Shown piece after piece: positions 11,447 to 21,700 of a DNA stretch of 64,000 nt. This stretch comes from Drosophila persimilis (lineage: Eukaryota > Arthropoda > Insecta > Diptera > Drosophilidae). The notes under the pieces are model-generated. The model saw nothing but the letters and a program-made list of their open reading frames with translations, was not told the origin of the DNA and searched no databases. The position numbers and the translations under genes were made by a program. The stretch is taken from NCBI RefSeq assembly GCF_003286085.1, contig NW_020825288.1, forward strand, positions 25,544,001-25,608,000, read 5' to 3'. Each line of letters starts with the position of its first letter. The first letter of the stretch is position 1.

Positions 11447-14400
11447 GAAAAAAACCCTTTTTGTTCTCACACATACCAGACTATCGCGATTAACAATGTC
11501 AATAGACTATTGCTAAATAATATCCTACGTACATATATATAATTCTGTTTATTACAAGACCACAATGGATAAACTTATACATCCCCGGTTCGTTTCGGGA
11601 TGTAGGATCTAAGAAGGGATTTTGATTAAATTTCATTAACGGATATGGGGCAACGGAATTGATCCAAATTGATTATTACAAAATGGAGGCCTTCGCTTTG
11701 ACTTGTATTTGTGTCGAAAGTGGAACTAATTTGCAAAACAACATTTCAATTATATTTTCGATAATTAATTGAATGCAATGCAATGTTCTGCCTGCTAAAT
11801 TCGTCCTTCTGTTGTCACATTTCCCGAGGAATTTTTGTAGGCTAATGGAGAGTGACTGAATAATATATACTACATACATATCTAATATCTATACATAACA
11901 ACCATTGTAAGTGTGTAATTTTCACTTAATTATCACAAAATATACGCAAGGATTGGGTTATGTTCTTGTTTTTTTTCCTGTGTGGACAATGCACTTGAGA
12001 GAGCATGAAACAATCCTCAATGGACTCAACCCCAACCCCCAGCCCCCAGCCCCTTGAGCCCCTTTGGGTGTGATTAGGTTTGTTTCCATTTCGGAGGCTT
12101 GGCCCAATTTTCCATGGCATTTAATTAGCATTTTGTAACACATTTGTCGTAATGCCCGCGAGTATTTTATTTGCGGGCTCTTCTGTCCAACGACGACGAC
12201 AACGACGACAACGATGTTGTTGTTGTTGTTGGACTTTTCATTTTAATTAAATTGCTTGATTGTCCAGCGGTTTGTCCGATGATTACATGATTGTTTCTGG
12301 GGTCAAGGGAGGAGGGTAGAGAGGGGCTGTAATGCAAATGAAGTCCGTTTGATGATGATGAGCCATGGGGAAGAAGGCACGGCGTCCCCTCACACACCCA
12401 GAATGATGGGAATGATGTCATACGAATGCACTCAAATGAATATATCGGATAGATGGATAGCTGTTGGGAATTTACAAGATTTTTCACGTATTTTTAAAGG
12501 ATATGTATTCCTAATGTATTCCTTTTACTCTAATGTTCGCCCTGCTCTCTGTCATTGGATATGGGCGACTTATGGGCGTGGCATGACAAGTAATTGTATT
12601 GTAGACCATATCCCCGGCTCGCTTTAGTGGGTGTTGACTGCCACAGGCGTCCTTTTCGCCTCGAATGCGTTTAACGCCACCAGCACTTAACCCATTTAAG
12701 CCCGCTCTTGTGGCGGCTCTTCTCACCCTTGAAGTGGAGAAATGGGCCAGAGTTCTCCTGGGAATTGATGAACATGCGAGTGAAGGTGGAGGAGGAGCAG
12801 TAGGGGGAGTACTCTTGTGTATTAATGTTGTGTGCATAGGGTGGGTGGGTGGGAGGGTGGCTTGGCGATGGTGTATACCTAACAAATGACTGTCCCATTG
12901 AATCGTAGATGATGACTGGGCTGAAATTCGTCTGCTATGCTGTCTGCCATTGTGCAACCATATTTAATTGCCCCCAAATTAATTAAATTAATGAATTGTT
13001 TGGCAGTGGCAGTGGCAGTGGCAGAGCATCCTCCTCCGAGAGCTTCTATTTCTAGTCTCATTTGTCTAAAAATTAGCCAAGCCAAAAGAGTTTTTCGTTT
13101 CGTCCTTTCTTTGGGATTGGGCTTGGGGGTGGCTCCATGACAAATGATTTTCCGGTGGCTCTAACGATGTACGAGAATGTTTTTGTTTCTCAGCCGAGAA
13201 TTGGAAAATTTATTTCTCGTTCAATGAAATTATTACGAGGCACATATCAGGGAGAACGGAGCCTAAAGCGTTTATTAGACTTATAAACTGGATGGAAAAT
13301 ATATTTTTTTTGGGGGAGAAGAGAGAAGAGCCCCCTCTCAATGGTTCTGGAAGCGTTTAATGTCACTTTCATTAAAACAAAAACGGAAATGGGTAAGGGA
13401 AATTGGCTCTTAGTCTCCCTTTTTCTCATACGACTACTCCTACTCGTATGTATTCTGTGTGCGCTCTTGTGGGCAGAGAAATTTGTCATGTGGGGTTCAG
13501 AGGCGACGGGGATCATCGGATATTATAGAGTATTGTTCGCTGTTGGCCATTATATCGGGAAAATCAATTACGTTGGCGCTGGCACACAAAAAGTATAAAT
13601 GTTTGCAGGAAAATCATCGTTAAGAGTGGATCTGGAGAGCTGGCAATTTGTTTCGGGGGAAACCCAGTGCTGGAGTCATATTTTCGATTGGTTTTGCCAA
13701 CATGGATCCATGGATCCCTCCTGGATGGATAGCCCGTGTACTTCAAATACAGATAAAATCTGTTTCCCTGTGACCAGGCCCTGCACCAGGACTCCTTCGT
13801 GACCTTTGGCAACAATTAATTCATGGCCATAGAGCGAAGCCATTGATCATTGCGCAGGCTCAGGCTCGAACGACTTTAATCGTAAATACATTTATTTATT
13901 ATGACATCATCCTGTTCCGCCTCTCCCCAGCCATAAATCATCTAAAAATGGGCCAAGGCCTGGCTCCCACGCATCTCTGGGGGTCTCTCCCTCTCTCCAC
14001 CCTCTCTGGGCATCTCTCCCTCTCTCCTCCCTCTCTGGGCATCTCTCCACCCTCTCTGGGCATCTCTGCACTTGTTGCCTCTGCCTCTGCCTTTGTCCAA
14101 TGCCGCAATAATGCCATCTGGTGGGCATAATAAACATGGCTGCTCTTCCTCTTCCGCTCTCCTTTTCCGGCTTCCTCTTCCCCCGCCCCCAGAGCAACAG
14201 CAGCCCCTGGACCAAAACCAGAAACAGAGTCAGACATCGCTGTCGTCGTCTAAACAATAAATGTCATATGGCTGACACATCAACACTTTATGTGTTTCGC
14301 TTGCCACACGCCTCACGCCCCACGCCCCACCCCCTGCGCATTCCGCATCCCCCTTCAAGCGTTCCGCTTTGCCCAAGAAAATGAAAATCTTTACACGCTT

Positions 14401-15832
14401 TTAATTTCGCTGGCCCCCAAAGTATGCAACGAATGTTTTCACACAACCCCAGGACCTGCACTCCCCTCTCCCCTCTCCGCGGATGTCCTTCATGTTTATA
14501 ACCCAAAATGAAATAAAAAAAAGAAGGGTAGTCTTTCGGACTAAAGGATATCCGCTAGTCTGGGAATTTCCTAGGGTTTTGGTTGCTTTATTATTTATTA
14601 GATCTTTACGGATCAGAGTTCAAAGTCCGATCGCGGCCCCGCTGCCTACTCGGCTTCGTCTGAGTCGGTCCCAAGAAACCAACAACAATGCACTCCTTCA
14701 GTTTCCACAGCAAACTGATTGATATACCCATATGCTCTAGGAATACTGGGTGTAAGGATCCTGCGCCTAACTCATCCTTCCCCAAACCCCCCTCTCTCTC
14801 TCTCTCTCTGTCTCTTCCAGTGAGAGCTGGAGACGTCCTGTCACTCTCTTGCATATATTTCGGAAAATATATACGTATTCCTTTTGGTTCAAATGTCGCG
14901 AAGGAAGAGATGCCCCTGCCTCTCCATCTCCATCTCTCTTTCCCTTTCCCCAGGCCTTTGTAGTTTATGGCTTCAATTTGCCCAAATGAGTCGTTAATTT
15001 TGACTTTTCATGTGGCACCCCTGCGCCCAGTCCCAGTCCCCCCCCTCCAGCATTGCTGGGGCTTTCGCTCCCGGAACTTTGTCCGGGCGGACATTTGGCC
15101 AGAGCTAGTTCCCTTTTCGGGCCACTTTTATTGTAATTTTGTGGCCTTTAATTGAATTTTATTAGCATTTGTACTTATTATTTGCTCGCAGTCCAGTCCC
15201 CCCCACTCCCCCCTTGGCTCGATCTACACATTTAATTGTGCACTTTATTTGCTTGGTCCACAACGACCGAAGGGTGGGTGGCGCTGGGGAGGACTACGAA
15301 TCGGTTTCTGGTTTCTGGTTACTGTTTATGGGCTTCGTCTCCCATTCATCCTCTGCTTCTAGTTTCGACCCTTAATTGGGTTTCTATGCTGGTTTGTGTG
15401 CTCATCTAATGAGAGTTTGCTTTGGCCGCGAGAAGCGCCAGAAAAGGAGAAGCCTGCCAAGGACCCCCGTCCTCTATCGATGGGAATTCATACATTACTT
15501 ATTTATAATTAACACTTGGAGTCAGTTTAATGGGAGTAATCGAATACCCCGGCACATTCCTCGAATAGCGATGGTTTTTTTACTGCACGAATTTCCCCTA
15601 AGCGAAAGGACACATTCCTTTCGTTGCAATTTGCCTATATTTTTGTCTAATTGAAATCTCTCTTTCTCGTTTTAGGTAAGGGCTCAAACCTTTTCGATGT
15701 ACTTTTAAATAATTCACATATTTGGGTAAGACTTGCATGAGTTTCCGATCTAATTTCAGTCTTGCGGCCTTGAATTTTTCGATATTTGAATAGTGAAAAT
15801 GTCCTGAAATTTCTTCTAAAAATAATTAACAT
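11447..15832. other. Non-coding stretch
   Basis: No supported gene. Small features: an inverted repeat TACATCCC/GGGATGTA at 11578-11604, a CGACGACAACGACGACAACG stretch near 12190-12212, GTGGCA units near 13004-13024, tandem CATCTCT/CCCTCTCTGGG units at 13970-14066 and a CT tract at 14791-14809. The open frames in 12.5-12.96 kb and 13.9-14.4 kb are low-complexity. Confidence 0.5.
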
Positions 15833-15838
15833 TTTATT
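15833..15838 (-). terminator. Poly(A) signal of the secreted-protein gene
   Basis: The minus strand reads AATAAA here, 63 bases after the TGA stop at 15901-15903. This is a normal distance for a short Drosophila 3' untranslated region. Cleavage is expected 10-30 bases further downstream, at about 15805-15823; that position is inferred. Confidence 0.6.
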
Positions 15839-15900
15839 AAACGTATGCTTGAATTAACAGTAACTCGAAAACCATAATTCCTAAGAGCTAAAAAGGATCG

Positions 15901-17161
15901 TCAAGGACGATACCTTTTCGTTCTGATTCTCTCGCGATTTCTGCGCTTCTTGCGCGTCACCAGCTTCACGTAGCGGACTTTGTTGGCCCGTCCGCCCGGA
16001 CTTCTGGGCCGCAATCGGATGCCCTTCGAGGGCTGGGAGCTGGCTGGGGCGGTGGGTCTGGCTGTCCAGCTGTTGGCCATCCCAGCGGAGGTGCTGGCCG
16101 TCGTGGGGGAAGGCTGCCAGGGCGAGGGCTGAGAGGCCATTTCATGGGAGGAGTACGGATCGTAGAAGTTGCCATAGCCAGACGATGGATGATTGTTCGC
16201 ATCGTCCAGGAAGTCGTCGACTGTGGGCACGGCCGAGATGCTGTTGTCCTGGCCACTGAATGCCACAGCACTGTCGTAGCCCTGGGCATCGTCCAGGTCC
16301 GTCTCGGGCGGATAGTAGCTGGAGCTCTCCATGTAGGAAGTGGGATTCGAATGCCTGCCCCTGGACCTGCCCCTGCCGCTGCCCTCGTGCGACACCATCA
16401 TCACCTCCTCGTAGTCGTCCTGCGGCTCGTCGCTGTAGTCCTCGAAGTGCTCGGCTGGATCGTCCTCCTCCTGATTGCCCTGGTAGTAGTACGGTCGGGG
16501 TTTCAGCGGAGCAACAGGATAGTAGTCCTTTGGTCGTGTGCCGAATCTTGTGGCCGATTTCTTGCGCTTGCGCCGTCCCCCGAACTTGCTGAGGTATTCC
16601 CGCTGGAGGGCCTCGAGGAAGTTGAGGTTCAGCAGGGAGTTCTTCTCGAAGCGATCCTCCTCCAGGGAGCTGTCTGTCTCCTCCCCCGCCTCCTGCTGCA
16701 GGGCGGACATCACGTTCGGGGTGAAGATTTGTTGCAGCAACTGTTGCTTCTTGGCGATCGGCCGCGCTGTCGTTGTGGCGCTCAGGGGTGCCTCCTGCTT
16801 CTGCAGCTCCTCGTTGAAGCTATCGAACAAAGCGGGCCCATAGTTGGGCGCCAGGCTGGTGTGGACGGGGGCGGGGGCGGGCGCTGGTGGCATGTTTGTG
16901 GGCGCCACCGCTGTGGCCATCAACTGCATCAGACTCGGCGACATCGGGCCTGTGCCACCGGCCGCCGTGGTGTATCCCAAGAGCTGGACATGCGGCTTTC
17001 CCACCAGCTTCGGGTGGGTCAGCGTTGGGGCAGGGGCAGGGGCAGGCGCTGGGGCAGGCGCTGGACCTGTGTGCTGTGGATACTTCTTGGGGTACTTGTA
17101 GACGTTGTGGAAGTGCGTGTGCTGGCGCACCACCTCCGGCATGTGGAGGCGGATGTGGACC
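15901..17161 (-). CDS. Predicted secreted basic-tailed protein, exon 2
   Basis: Main exon (residues 41-460) of a two-exon gene on the minus strand. It starts after the acceptor TTTTGCAG at 17162 and ends at TGA 15901. In order it encodes: a His-rich segment, VHIRLHMPEVVRQHTHFHNV (residues 42-61); a Pro-Ala repeat (about 74-86) and a second short one (about 133-139); a Gln-rich stretch with the helix-like LNFLEALQREYLSKF; a strongly basic cluster GGRRKRKK (about 235-242) that would suit furin-type cleavage; Tyr/Pro-rich and acidic stretches; an RGR-rich patch; Ser/Thr/Pro-rich sequence; and a very basic C-terminal 40 residues rich in Arg and Lys. I see no catalytic motif and do not recognise the family. 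With the signal peptide on exon 1 the product should be secreted or matrix-associated. Secretion and processing are inferred. Confidence 0.8.
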
Positions 17162-17219
17162 CTGCAAAATGGCCAGAGTTGAGTGGCTGAAAGGACGACT
17201 CCCTTGACGGAATCCTTAC
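17162..17219 (-). other. 58-bp intron of the secreted-protein gene
   Basis: Donor GTAAGG at 17219 and acceptor TTTTGCAG ending at 17162, read on the minus strand. Exon 1 ends in the second base of a codon (GAG CG) and exon 2 supplies the last base, so the frame runs on as E-R-V-H-I-R-L-H. The length is typical of short Drosophila introns. The phase match on both sides is the main argument for the gene model. Confidence 0.8.
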
Positions 17220-17341
17220 CGCTCCCCGCTGCTTCCGCCTGGCACTGCCTGGCAGCTCCTGAAGCTCAACCCCAGGAGGCTCCATGTGAGGATGCTGGCC
17301 CAGGCAAGGCTGGACGAATACTTCAGGACATCCAGGTCCAT
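17220..17341 (-). CDS. Predicted secreted protein, exon 1 (signal peptide)
   Basis: Encodes residues 1-40 plus two bases of codon 41. The start chosen is the ATG at 17341 (MDLDVLKYSSSLAWASIL). It is the only ATG in this frame after an upstream TGA near 17458. An ATG in another frame sits 10 bases earlier (17351). The segment LAWASILTWSLLGLSF is a good hydrophobic core, and SCQA followed by VPGG is a plausible signal-peptidase site near residue 32. That makes the product a candidate secreted protein of about 428 residues after cleavage. Spliced to 15901-17161, the whole coding sequence is 1,383 bases (460 residues plus stop). Confidence 0.7.
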
Positions 17342-17442
17342 GTCGCCATAATTTTTGTCCGGTTTGCGGTATCTGCTGGTGGTGGGTGCTGCCGCTGCTG
17401 CTGTCGACCGCCTTGTGACGAATCTTTCTGGCCACACGCGTA

Positions 17443-17450
17443 CTTTTATT
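17443..17450 (-). promoter_or_regulatory. TATA-like box of the secreted-protein gene
   Basis: Minus strand AATAAAAG lies 102 bases before the chosen ATG. About 32 bases downstream of its T is TCACAA (A at 17416), an imperfect initiator, which would give a 5' leader of about 75 bases. Position and spacing fit a TATA promoter, but the initiator match is partial and an upstream leader exon cannot be excluded. Confidence 0.35.
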
Positions 17451-18035
17451 GGCTTTCAGCCGGAATTTCAGCCGGAGCGGATTCGATTTCAGCCTCCAGC
17501 CCCGACAGCCAGCGATGCTCACTGAACAGTAGAGATTCGAGTAGAGGGATGGGTGGAGGGAGGGTTGGGTGGCTGGTGGGGTGCGGTGTGTGGTGCGCCT
17601 CAACCTCACGTTTCCAATTGCAAAAAATTTCCATTTGCAGCTTCCAATTTGTACTGCCATCTCTCTCGCTCTCGCTGTCGCTGTGTCTCTGTCCATCTTC
17701 CTCTTTCACTTTGATATGGGATATGTTTGAAAGTCCAGCGACAGATGCACAGCAGACCCCTCCGCCCGCCCCCCCTTCTTTGGGGGGGAAAGAAAAGCCT
17801 CGCATACGCATGCGTAACGTTTTCAATTTCAATTTTCATTTCCATTTTGTTGTTTTTGTTCACGCACTTTGCTCGCTTATATCCCTATATCTCTGTCTCT
17901 CTCTCTCTTTCCTGCGCTGTCTTTCAATGTCTCGTCGAACGAGTGAAGCCAGAAAAGTGCTTCAAGAGACCGCTGGGATGCAAACCCAAATGAAGACCTT
18001 GAAAAGCTAATAAAAATCGGAAGAAATATCGTATA
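17451..18035. other. Upstream region of the secreted-protein gene
   Basis: About 585 bp between the putative promoter and the retrotransposon insertion. It holds short CT-rich stretches (17660-17700 and 17890-17912), a C run at 17770-17776 and a G run at 17783-17789. It presumably contained proximal regulatory DNA of the minus-strand gene; no specific site can be named. Confidence 0.4.
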
Positions 18036-18040
18036 GTTGG
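18036..18040. repeat. Target-site duplication, left copy (GTTGG)
   Basis: GTTGG directly precedes the 5' LTR, and the same five bases directly follow the 3' LTR at 24484-24488. Five-base duplications are typical of BEL/Pao and other LTR elements. The perfect match shows that both LTRs belong to one insertion event. Confidence 0.9.
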
Positions 18041-18515
18041 TGTTCGGGCGAAGCCCGAGTGTAAATTTTATACCATTGTTTTATTGCCTATCAATTCACT
18101 TTCTTTTCTATTTTGGTCATTATACTAAACTAACGTAACGTAAGCGTAGCTTTATCTATGCTCGCTCAGCAACATGCTCTCATTTAATCATCTATTCTTA
18201 TCTATGCTCGCTCTTGTTATCTTTTCTTTCCTATGCCGTCGCTAAGCCGTCAGCAGCTGCGCCTGCTCAAACAGTTACCGCTTGATATAGTTGGAGAACA
18301 GACCCCTTTTGTCCCCAATCTATTACTTTGGCTCGAGATCGGCTCGCTTGCCTCATCCAAGTGTTTCACTCTAATACTATTGTAAAAGGCTCTGGCATCT
18401 TTGGCCACCCTCAACACACAAATACCTATAATAAAATTTATAACGTTTTCGGAAATTAATAATTTGTGAAATTATTGAACAATCATAGTCAGCGAAAAAG
18501 CTCGTTGTCTCAACA
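18041..18515 (+). repeat. 5' LTR
   Basis: Begins TGTTCGGGCGAAGCCCGAGT and ends CTCAACA, so it has the canonical TG...CA termini. The first bases form a small hairpin (TCGGGC and GCCCGA around GAA). A 16-base direct repeat, TTATCTATGCTCGCTC, occurs twice inside. AATAAA at 18430-18435 may serve as the poly(A) signal near the R/U5 boundary. Identical to the 3' LTR as far as I can read. Confidence 0.95.
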
Positions 18516-18517
18516 TT

Positions 18518-18535
18518 TGGTGACCCCGACGTGAT
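18518..18535 (+). other. Primer-binding site, complementary to tRNA-Trp 3' end
   Basis: TGGTGACCCCGACGTGAT starts two bases after the 5' LTR. It is complementary to the 3' end of insect tRNA-Trp as I remember it (ATCACGTCGGGGTCA plus CCA). The match of 18 bases, including the CCA tail, is the evidence; the tRNA sequence is from memory. Confidence 0.75.
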
Positions 18536-18773
18536 CGTCAGTAACAATTTGGAAATAAACAATTATAAACAGTGAAAATTATCCGCTAAACATAACTGTT
18601 CGAACGCGAAGCGGTTAGTTCCCATTTCGTCGCGCGCTTGCTTACAAGCACTAATACAGCTACGTGCATTAGCGGCTTCGGGTTCGCTGCACTTGCGCTT
18701 GCATACCAAAAAAAAATCAAACGGTTGGTTCTTCGATTCTTCTTTGTGCTTTGCTCGCTGCTGCCTGTCGAAA

Positions 18774-21700
18774 ATGGATGAGTCTAATGACGTGCCGGAA
18801 AACAGGGTGTCTTTTTACAAACTAAAGGCACTCTCAATATACAAAAAAGCCGTTTCACTTCGAGAGACGATATTGAATGATGAAAACAACCCAATCAGTG
18901 AAGATGCGCTAAGTGTTCATTTAAAATTCTTGGAAAAAATGTCCGACTCATTTAATGTTACTCATTCTAATTTAGAAGAGCTTGATGTAAGCGAAATTGG
19001 CAGCGACTTAAGCAACAACTTTGACGATTTGGCGATGGAAATCGAAGTTCGTATTCGCTCAGCACTCCGCAGGACTACCCAGAACATGCCGCATCACTCA
19101 ACGATACGACCCGAGCTCAACGTTACTGCCTCCGGAAATGTACGGTCACGATATCATATTCCTGACATTAAACTTCCCACTTTCCGTGGAGGTTATACTG
19201 AGTGGGCAGACTTTTACTCGATGTTTAGCACAGTAATAGATCAGGAGCCCTTTCTATCAAAGATTGAGAAGTTCCAGCACCTGCGCTCATGTTTGGATGG
19301 ACCTGCCCTGGAGGCTGTTCGCTCTTTGGAAGTATCGGAGAGCAATTATGATATTGCATTGGACATTTTAAACAATCGTTTCAATAATAAACGTTTAATC
19401 TTTCAGGCACACGTCGCTGAGATTCTGAGGCATGAGAAGGTTGAAGATGGGTCAACTACAAAGCTACGTACTTTATCGGACAAGCTTCATTCTCACATGA
19501 GAGCGCTTAGATCGATGGGTACCATGGAGGAAATAGCTGGATGCATCATCGTTAACTCCACATACAAGTATCTCGACTCTGATACCAGGACCAAATGGGA
19601 GGAGCTGTCGCCCCCTAACGTCATACCAACATGGGACCATTTTTCGGCTTTTTTGGAGAGGAGATGTCAAGCCATGGAGACCATGGATCAAGCTATGTCG
19701 ATTCAAATCCATAGCAGTCAGGTTGGAAAACATAAACGAATCACTCATTCAAAACACAGTCTTGTTGCTACAAATACAATCGTATTGGAATGCGTGTTCT
19801 GTGATAATAAAGGGCATAACATTTACAGCTGCACTCGCTTTGGAAACCTTTCGCCATCTTTGCGGGTTAGAGAGGCAAGGAAGCTTAGAGTTTGCTTCAA
19901 CTGTTTGAAGAAGGGACATCGGAATACCTCCTGCAGTTCAGGCTCTTGTCGCACATGCGGTGAAAAGCATCATACCCTTTTACATATCAACAATCCGCTG
20001 CCTACGTCAGTTAACACGGAACCTGCAAACGCTACTACGTCTCCTATTCAGACAGACTTATGCCCAGGCCCCAATCTTTCAAGTTCTCTTGTTGCCGCTT
20101 CATCACCATGCTCGCCTCCTGCTCAGAATCTTAGCTCAGACGTAGTGCTTCTAGCCACGACAGTCATTATGATAAAGAGTCGAGTTGGTGATCTTCTTCC
20201 TTGCCGGGCTCTTCTGGATTCAGGCTCTCAGATTAATTTAATAACCTCTCGCTTTGCTCAGAGGCTTCAGCTGAAACGAGCCAAAGGGTCGGTATCAGTA
20301 TCGGGTATCGGCGCTGATTCTGCATTTCACACGGAAGGTTCAGTTAATTTGGTCATTCAATCCAGGACTTCCGATTACTTCACGAGTCTCACAGCTCTCG
20401 TTGCTCCACGTATTACAGGAAACCAGCCTGCTTCTTCATTTGATGTATCCAAATGGGAAATGCCATCCAATATCAGCCTTGCTGACCCACACTTTAACAA
20501 ATCTCAGCGCATCGATGTACTTATTGGAGCCAGCTTATTTTACGACATTTTATGCGTTGGACAGATCAAATTGGAGAGGGGACTTCCTATAATACAAAAA
20601 ACCCGTCTCGGCTGGGTTGTCACAGGTGGAGGTCAGTACTCCCGCAGCTCAGTGCTCCTAGCTGCCTCTAGTTCGACGGAATTGAGTCAAACGCCTACCG
20701 TTGGTTTGGATGAGCTAGTGCGAAGGTTCTGGGAAGTGGAAAACTGCCACGGTCCCGCTACAGAAGCAACAAAGGAGGAAATTGCTTGCGAGGAACATTT
20801 CAAAAAACATTGCGGTCGGCTTCCAAGTGGCGAATATTGCGTTCAATTGCCTTTAAAGCTGAGTGACAGTCTTCTTGGAGATTCTTATCAACAAGCCTAT
20901 CGCAGATTTCTCAATCTAGAGCGCAAGTTGGTTCGCAAACCGCTTCTCAAGGCCCAATACGCCGCATTTATAAAGGAATACGTCGATTTGAATCACATGT
21001 CCCCTGTCAAAAGTGACGCACTTAAACAATGCAAATTTTTTCTTCCTCATCACTGCGTCTTAAGAGAAGACAAAACCACCACAAAACTCCGAGTAGTTTT
21101 CGACGGATCCGCTTGTACATCTACAGGATATTCCCTCAACGATATATTGATGTCAGGCCCAACAATTCAGCCAAAGTTAGTTACGACTCTTCTTCGATTT
21201 CGTACCTTTCGTATAGCATTGACTGGTGACATTTGTAAAATGTATAGATGCGTCCGTGTCTCGCCCCAAGATAGTTTTCTGCAGTGCATACTGTGGCGTG
21301 ACTCACCCCTCGAGGAGCTAAGGACATTCAAGCTGGATACCGTGACCTATGGAACGAAACCAGCAGCATTTCTGGCCGTCCGTTCTATGCACCAACTAGC
21401 GGCAGACGAGAGTTCGTCATATCCAATTGGCTCTGAAGTTGTGCTGCGGGACTTTTACGTGGATGATTTGCTAACGGGGGGAGATACTACAAATGAGGTG
21501 CTGGAAATAATTCGCCAGGTGTCAGGACTATTAGCCAAAGGAAATTTCAAGATCAGAAAATGGTGTTCCAACGATACATATGTACTCGATCAAACACCCC
21601 ATGAAGATAGGGAAACATTTGTTAAATTTACTGATGGCAGCGATGTAACCAAGACGCTAGGTTTAGCATGGAATCCCACTTCGGATGAGCTATTATTTTC

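Noticed and set aside
16144..17190. 348-codon plus-strand open frame
   Set aside because: Antisense of the well-supported secreted-protein exon. Its Val/Leu/Arg-rich composition is the shadow of the minus-strand codons.
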